From Tiliqua scincoides (lineage: Eukaryota > Chordata > Lepidosauria > Squamata > Scincidae), in NCBI RefSeq assembly GCF_035046505.1, contig NC_089830.1, positions 20,870,379 to 20,934,378 of the forward strand: a stretch of DNA of 64,000 nt. The letters are read 5' to 3'. Shown here one piece after another: positions 58,831 to 64,000 of the stretch. Within the stretch, counting starts at the first letter, position 1, and each line of letters begins with the position of its first letter. The notes under the pieces were generated by a model. The model searched no databases, was not told the origin of the DNA, and worked only from the letters and a program-made list of their open reading frames with translations. The position numbers and the translations under genes were made by a program.

Positions 58831-59673
58831 TCTGTTCCTCTAGGGGCCTCTTGGCACCCGGCTCCTACTCTCGCCTCTCTTTCCAGATAGCAACCTCAGA
58901 GATATATATAGGTCAGCCAGCACTCAAGCTGTTTTGCTGCCTTCAGGAAAGCTTTTGTCCGCACCCCTGGAGAGTTTTCCCTGACATTTCCTCTGTTCCA
59001 TCCAAGTGAATGGGTATTTCTGCTCTGCCCACTTTCTATAGGGCTCGGGAGAGGAGAGCTGAAATTGCAGGCAAGCCTCGAGGAGAACACTGGTGCCTCT
59101 GGATCTCTGACCCCTTTCTCCCAAAGACATGGGGAGGCAGGATTGCTTTACTCTTTCAAGCCTTCCAAGATGCCTGGAGGTGCCTGGGATTCTGCCGTCC
59201 CAGTCTGTATTGCTCTATGTTGGTTTGGGAAAAGGGGATTCAAACCTGCTGTTCAGAAATCAAGGGGCAGAGGGTCCTGGAGGGCCCAGTGATTGCTTAC
59301 AGGCAGTGCTTCTGGGCAAGTATAAATCCCCTGATGGCATTTTGATTCGTCCATTGATTAGGAAGGGAGTAAACTGCCAAAGAATACTGCAAGGAAGTAT
59401 ATGGGATTGGGCTGTAACTCTGTTCCCAGATTCAGTCCCTGGCTGCACCTCCAGGTTGGGCTAGGAAAGAGCTCTGCCGGGCACCCCGCAGAGTTGCTGC
59501 CATCCAGTGTTGACAATACTGAGCTGAGCAGAGTACTGGTTTGACTCAGAAGGCAGCATCACAGACGCATCAGGTTCTTATGCTTGAGCTGAAGTTGAGC
59601 AAAAACCAATCCCTTTCTCTGCCAAGAACCGGGAGCCCCTTTCCAAGTCCACGGTCGCGTTCTTGCCACTTAC

Positions 59674-59749
59674 CTTTCGGGAGTCTCTCTTTGGCGTCGG
59701 TACCCCTTTGCCGTTTCCAGCATCGATTTTGCCAGGCTGGGTTGAGGAT
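59674..59749 (-). other. Candidate non-coding 5' exon, possibly of MAG
   Basis: On the minus strand this 76-base segment has a strong acceptor (TTTCCAG before 59749) and a consensus donor (CCCGAAAG then GTAAGTGG at 59674). It is in non-repetitive sequence, on the MAG strand and upstream of MAG, whose first coding exon starts exactly at its ATG after an acceptor and so needs an upstream 5' exon. A first exon could lie in the GC-rich stretch near 59900-60200. Nothing in the sequence proves the link. Confidence 0.35.
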
Positions 59750-60499
59750 CTGGAAAGGAAACAGAAAATTGAATTGGAGCCTGAAATGTCTTCGAGGTGG
59801 GGGGCAGCTGCTGGAACGAAAGCCTCCTCCTGGCACTGCTGCTTGCTGCTGACGGAGACAGTATGCTTGGGCTCGGTGCAACAAGAGCCTGATGCCCAGG
59901 GGGCAGCGACAACGGCAGCGAGGGATATCCAAGTCCCTTTTGGAGTCCTGTCCCGGGTCAATTGCGCCCTGCTTCTTGGCCTGCAGGGAGATCTCGACTG
60001 GGGCTAAACTGGATGGTCTGTGCCCAGGTTCTAGCAGAGCAGGCAGCTCCGTGGGCATGCGAGGGTTAGTGGGTGCCCGACTATGTTAGCTCTGCATTTC
60101 AGAAAGCGGAGCCCACACACAAATTCCACCGGCTGTGTGTGCGTGCTGGGGGGGGGGAAGAGAGGAGACAGGCTGCTGCGGGAGTGGGGGGAATGCTTGG
60201 CTTTGTGTATTGGTTGCTTCTTACAGCACATCTCCCTTTCTCTCTCTCTCTCTCACTCGTGGGCGGATGTGATTGGGGCTGGGCCCGGTCGCTGGATCCC
60301 AGCCTTTAATCCTCACCCGCCACCCGTTGCCTCTTGCACTGTACTATTAGCTAGCAATCGGCTAAATACCTGTTACATTGAGCTAACTGTCTGTTTGACA
60401 GTAGTAGCACCAGCAGTGATCTTAGATTCTTCCCACAAGGGATTCTGGGAGAAGAAGTGCCAGGCCTGGAGATTAGAGTAGGTAAGCTGGAAGACAGAT

Positions 60500-63400
60500 C
60501 AAAGGTGCAGACGTGTACAAAGAGGGTGACTGGGGGGGCAGCCCCGGGTGCCATGCTGCGGGGGTGGCAGGTATCAAAGAGGCTGTTCCAAGATGGCAAT
60601 GGTGGCGGTGGGGACTCTGGCTGCAGCCGTAATTTGGCTAGTGCCGACTGCAGCCACCTGCAAGAGAAGCATGTTTACCGGCATGATTATATATACAAGT
60701 GTGTGCTGCTTAACAACCGTTCGCTTAACGATGGGCCACATATATGACGGTGGTCAAAGCACAATAAAGATGCTCTTAATGAAGCAATCTCGTCTCCCAT
60801 TGTCTCTTAATGCAAGGAAGAGGCATTCTATCTCTAGTAGTCTGTGCAGCCAGCAAGTGTCTGGCAGGGACTGTCTGTTTACACAACAAAGGCAATAGAT
60901 TGGACTGAATGTTCACTTAATGACCCAATCGCATAACAACGGGGATCAGAGAACGTATCCCCATTGGTAAGTGGCGCACACCTGTACACACACATATACT
61001 CACAAAATTAGTGTATATACTATATAAATACAAAGTTCAGTAAAAGAAATCAAATGCCCTTGTTTCAGGGAAGGGGATAAGACTCGTCTTCTGGCAAGGC
61101 TGGCCCATGCATGAGGCCAACTGAAGCCGTCGCCTCAGGTAGCAAATTGGTGGATGGTGGCAGGTCCCATCTCTTTCTACCTACACGTCTCCACTCCTTC
61201 TTCAACTTCCTGGATTGAAAAGAGGAAGAGGAAATGTGGAGGGGAGGAGAGTGTTGAGTGAGAACACCGGAGAGGGAGAGGAACAGAGGCTGGCACAATC
61301 ATTGGGTAAAGGGGGTAGCATTTGGCATGATTTGGGCGTCAGGAGGTCTTGGGCCATTCCTGGTTTCTGGGCTACACCAGAACACACCAATTTAGGGCAC
61401 AACCCTAACCAGGTCTACTATTTTGTTCAGTGGGGCTTACTCTCAGGAAAGTGTGGTTAGGATTGCAGCCTTAAGGGAACCTGGGAACAGCTGTATAGAG
61501 TTAACTCTCTAGGAGTCAGCTTGTGGCAGCTAATGTCTTTCCTTGCTGTACCCTTCTATGAACCTCTGTTGGTTTGTTAATTGATCCGTCCATCAATGGA
61601 GTTCCTGTACTTGTTTCCTCCTTACCCAGATGCTTATCTTGCCCGTTTATGGAGATCCTCTATTATGGCAATGCTTTGGCCATGGGGTTTCCTCCTGCTC
61701 ATATAGGAAGGGCTGGAGAAGACCATATTTTGCCACTAGTGGGAGGAAGGGATTTGGATCTAATGGCTACAGTCCAGATTCCGGGGTTTCCAGACCCGGG
61801 GAAAAGATGGCTTGTGCGTGTTGCTGTAAGAACATGTTGAATCTGATTCCTCAGCTGGGCTCAGAGCACAATCTCTTCCAAAGGAGCCTTTCAATGGGGA
61901 AGAATTCCTGAGATGCCCAAAGATACATTCCTGGCACATTTCCCCCCTACACACAGACAGATGCGCAGTGGCCCAGCACAGCTCCCCTTGCCCCATGGAA
62001 AACACAGTGAGCTACAAAAGCACCCTGTTTAATTCCCCCCCTCCCCTGCTTTCAATACATCAGTACACGCACAGACTGGGAATTGACATGGTCAGAGCTT
62101 GTCATCGTGGACATTTCTGTGTATAAATTAACAATGTATAAGAACATAAGAAGAGCCCTGCTGGATCAGGCCATAGGCCCTTCTTGTCCAGCTTCCTGTA
62201 TCTCATAGTGGCCTACCAAATGCCTCAGGGAACACACAAGACAACAAGAGACCTGCATCCTGGTGCCCTCCCTTGTACCTGGAATTCTGACGTAACCCAT
62301 TTCTAAAATCAGGTGGTTGCACATACACATCATGGCTTGTAACTCGTGATGGACTTTTCCTCCAGAAATTTGTCCAATCCCCTTTTAAAGGCATCTAAGC
62401 CAGATGCCATCACCGACATCCACAGACTAAATTGCTTCCTTTGTCCTCTCAGATTGTTTTGCAAATGAGGCACAGAAGTGTGTGTGTGTGGGGGGGGGGG
62501 GGGTCCACTTGCTTCCTCTCTGAACAACTAAGTACAGCCTCCTCTCCGAACAACTAAGATGTTACTAACAACATAGGCTCCAGCAACCTGGCACTGTAAT
62601 ATAATTGCCTCTGGGATAGACTAGCCCTTTCCCTCCCGCCATGAACCGATACACTGGGCACTGATACACTCCACCTCTGGGGTGGAGCACAGCAGCTATG
62701 CAACAGCAATGCACTAGCACCAAGTTTGGAATCTGAAGTAAGGAACATTCATTTTGTGTTCCAGGGAACACAAAGGAAAGCCATCTCGATTCTGTTCCTT
62801 GGTGGGACTATCAATTCAGCAACAAAAAGGGTTCCAGAAAGAGAACGAAAGCAATGATCAAATGACACGTACTGTCAGGCCATGTATGGAGGACAGAGAG
62901 GGCAGGGATTGAACCCGACGCTTTCCGTAGACAGAGAAGGTGCTTGAGGAGCTATCTCTGCGCATACCTAACTGGTATGTGTTGGTCCTGCCCCAGAGGT
63001 AGCCGCAACCACTCAGCGTCGAGCCCAGCAAGCCTGGCTGAGAACGACGGTGCAGTTGTGGTCCTGCCATCCCCCCTCCGTGATGGGAAAGGGTGGCCTG
63101 TAATTCGGCAAGCTTTTGTGCTGAAGTCTGAGTCACTGGCACGCATCCTGACTCCTGTTCCACCCCCTGGCCTGCAAACACTGCAAGCTAAGAAGGAAGA
63201 AGCAGGATCCGGCCCTAATTATTAGTGTGAATCTGCTCCAATCTGCAGAACATATGGGGACGAGCGCTGACTTCCTCCCAGCAGTCGCTTCCCTTCTGCT
63301 GGTGCTCATGTGCCATGCGCATTGCCATGGTGAAGAGCTCTCTTGTGTCGATTTCACAGCCGAGTAAACAGCCACACACACTGCCTGGGCCTGCTCTGTT

Positions 63401-63915
63401 TTCGATGCTCAGCCGGGCTTGCAAAGAACTAGAGAGCGATCGGGGGAAGCCGGGGACAGAAACACAGCAATCTCATAAAGAGATATAGGGTGGGGAGGGC
63501 AAGCCTTGAAAACCTGGAGCATCAAGAGAGCATCAAGCGTCAAGAGAGAACTTGGGAGGCAATTCCCATCCTTTGGGGGGGGGGGACAGGTAGGAAGCCT
63601 TGTGAGTGAGACTAGCAAGCACTTTGGGTTCCAGGCTTTGGGGGAGGAGTGCTAGGTGACATTTCAGCGCTCCTTAAAATGAACATGCTGTAAAGAGGAA
63701 AGAAAGGATTTACAATCCATGTGGATGTGGATACCCTGGATTGTAAAGCTGTGGGGGCTGTTGTTTTCCTTCACGAGGGCTGCTTATCATACGAGAGTTC
63801 ATATTTTGATCCACAGGTTGCAGTCGGGGTGTGACTGTTGTGAGCGACTCTGAAAGCTGGAAGGTGGGATATATAAATACCTTAAATAAATGCAGCTCAC
63901 TAAGGGATGTTGGGT

Positions 63916-63971
<56 letters not shown>

Positions 63972-64000
63972 CTCACCCTTCCTTCTATGGAGATAATACT
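60500..64000. other. Right end of the window: repeats and unplaced unique sequence
   Basis: Bases 60525-60695 are the inverted partner of 39760-39945. Bases 60700-60985 look like a transposon relic, with GCTTAACAACCGTTCGC and AATCGCATAACAACGGGG near its two ends. Bases 61095-61390 are a diverged repeat (GAGGCCAACTGAAGCCG), and 61397-61475 a palindromic repeat. Bases 62870-63480 are non-repetitive, with no exon I can support. Confidence 0.4.
62138..62410 (-). mobile_element. CR1-type LINE 3' end, antisense
   Basis: It opens with CATAAGAAGAGCCC-type tail sequence and GGATCAGGCCATAGGCCC and reaches the frame FKRGLDKFLEEKSITSYKP on the minus strand. The rest of ORF2 is absent. Confidence 0.8.

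Noticed and set aside
63215-63424. A minus-strand frame with ELFTMAMRMAHEHQQKGSDC that looks protein-like
   Set aside because: No acceptable splice acceptor, no known family, and only about 40 plausible codons.

Overview
This is vertebrate nuclear DNA, almost certainly from a squamate reptile (a lizard). The genes are split by GT-AG introns. The spaces between exons are filled with CR1-type LINE 3' ends, many small hAT-type DNA transposons with 8-bp target duplications, tRNA-derived and 5S-rRNA-derived SINEs, a palindromic repeat of about 90 bp, and many microsatellites. The species cannot be fixed from the sequence alone.

Three host genes are supported. (1) Bases 607-816 (+) hold the last exon of an ETS-family transcription factor, probably ETV2, whose earlier exons lie left of the window. 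(2) Bases 3772-16687 (-) hold a complete HAUS5 (augmin subunit 5): 19 coding exons join in frame to 646 codons plus a stop. A promoter with two ZNF143/THAP11-like motifs lies just upstream. (3) Bases 23732-40870 (-) hold a complete MAG (myelin-associated glycoprotein, Siglec-4): nine coding exons join in frame to 625 codons plus a stop, giving a signal peptide, five Ig domains, one membrane segment and the L-type tail. HAUS5 and MAG both read leftward; the ETS gene faces HAUS5 tail to tail. ETV2, HAUS5 and MAG all map to human 19q13.12, so the order agrees with that conserved block, although human genes between them are missing here.

Layout: 1-606, intron of the ETS gene with a CR1 fragment; 817-3450, intergenic with three hAT elements; 3450-16900, HAUS5 and its promoter; 16900-23730, intergenic repeats and microsatellites; 23732-40870, MAG, whose introns carry a tetramer of 5S-derived SINEs, a LINE with the same 3' tail as that SINE, and a 39-bp minisatellite open in several frames; 40871-64000, the upstream side of MAG, almost all repeats, with one well-formed candidate non-coding exon near 59.7 kb and two unplaced non-repetitive blocks.

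I found no undescribed multi-gene system. The most interesting structures are the 5S-SINE tetramer with its likely LINE partner in the same intron, the frame-preserving minisatellite inside a palindromic repeat, the microsatellites that serve as polypyrimidine tracts of real exons, and the ITIM-like motif in the lizard MAG tail.
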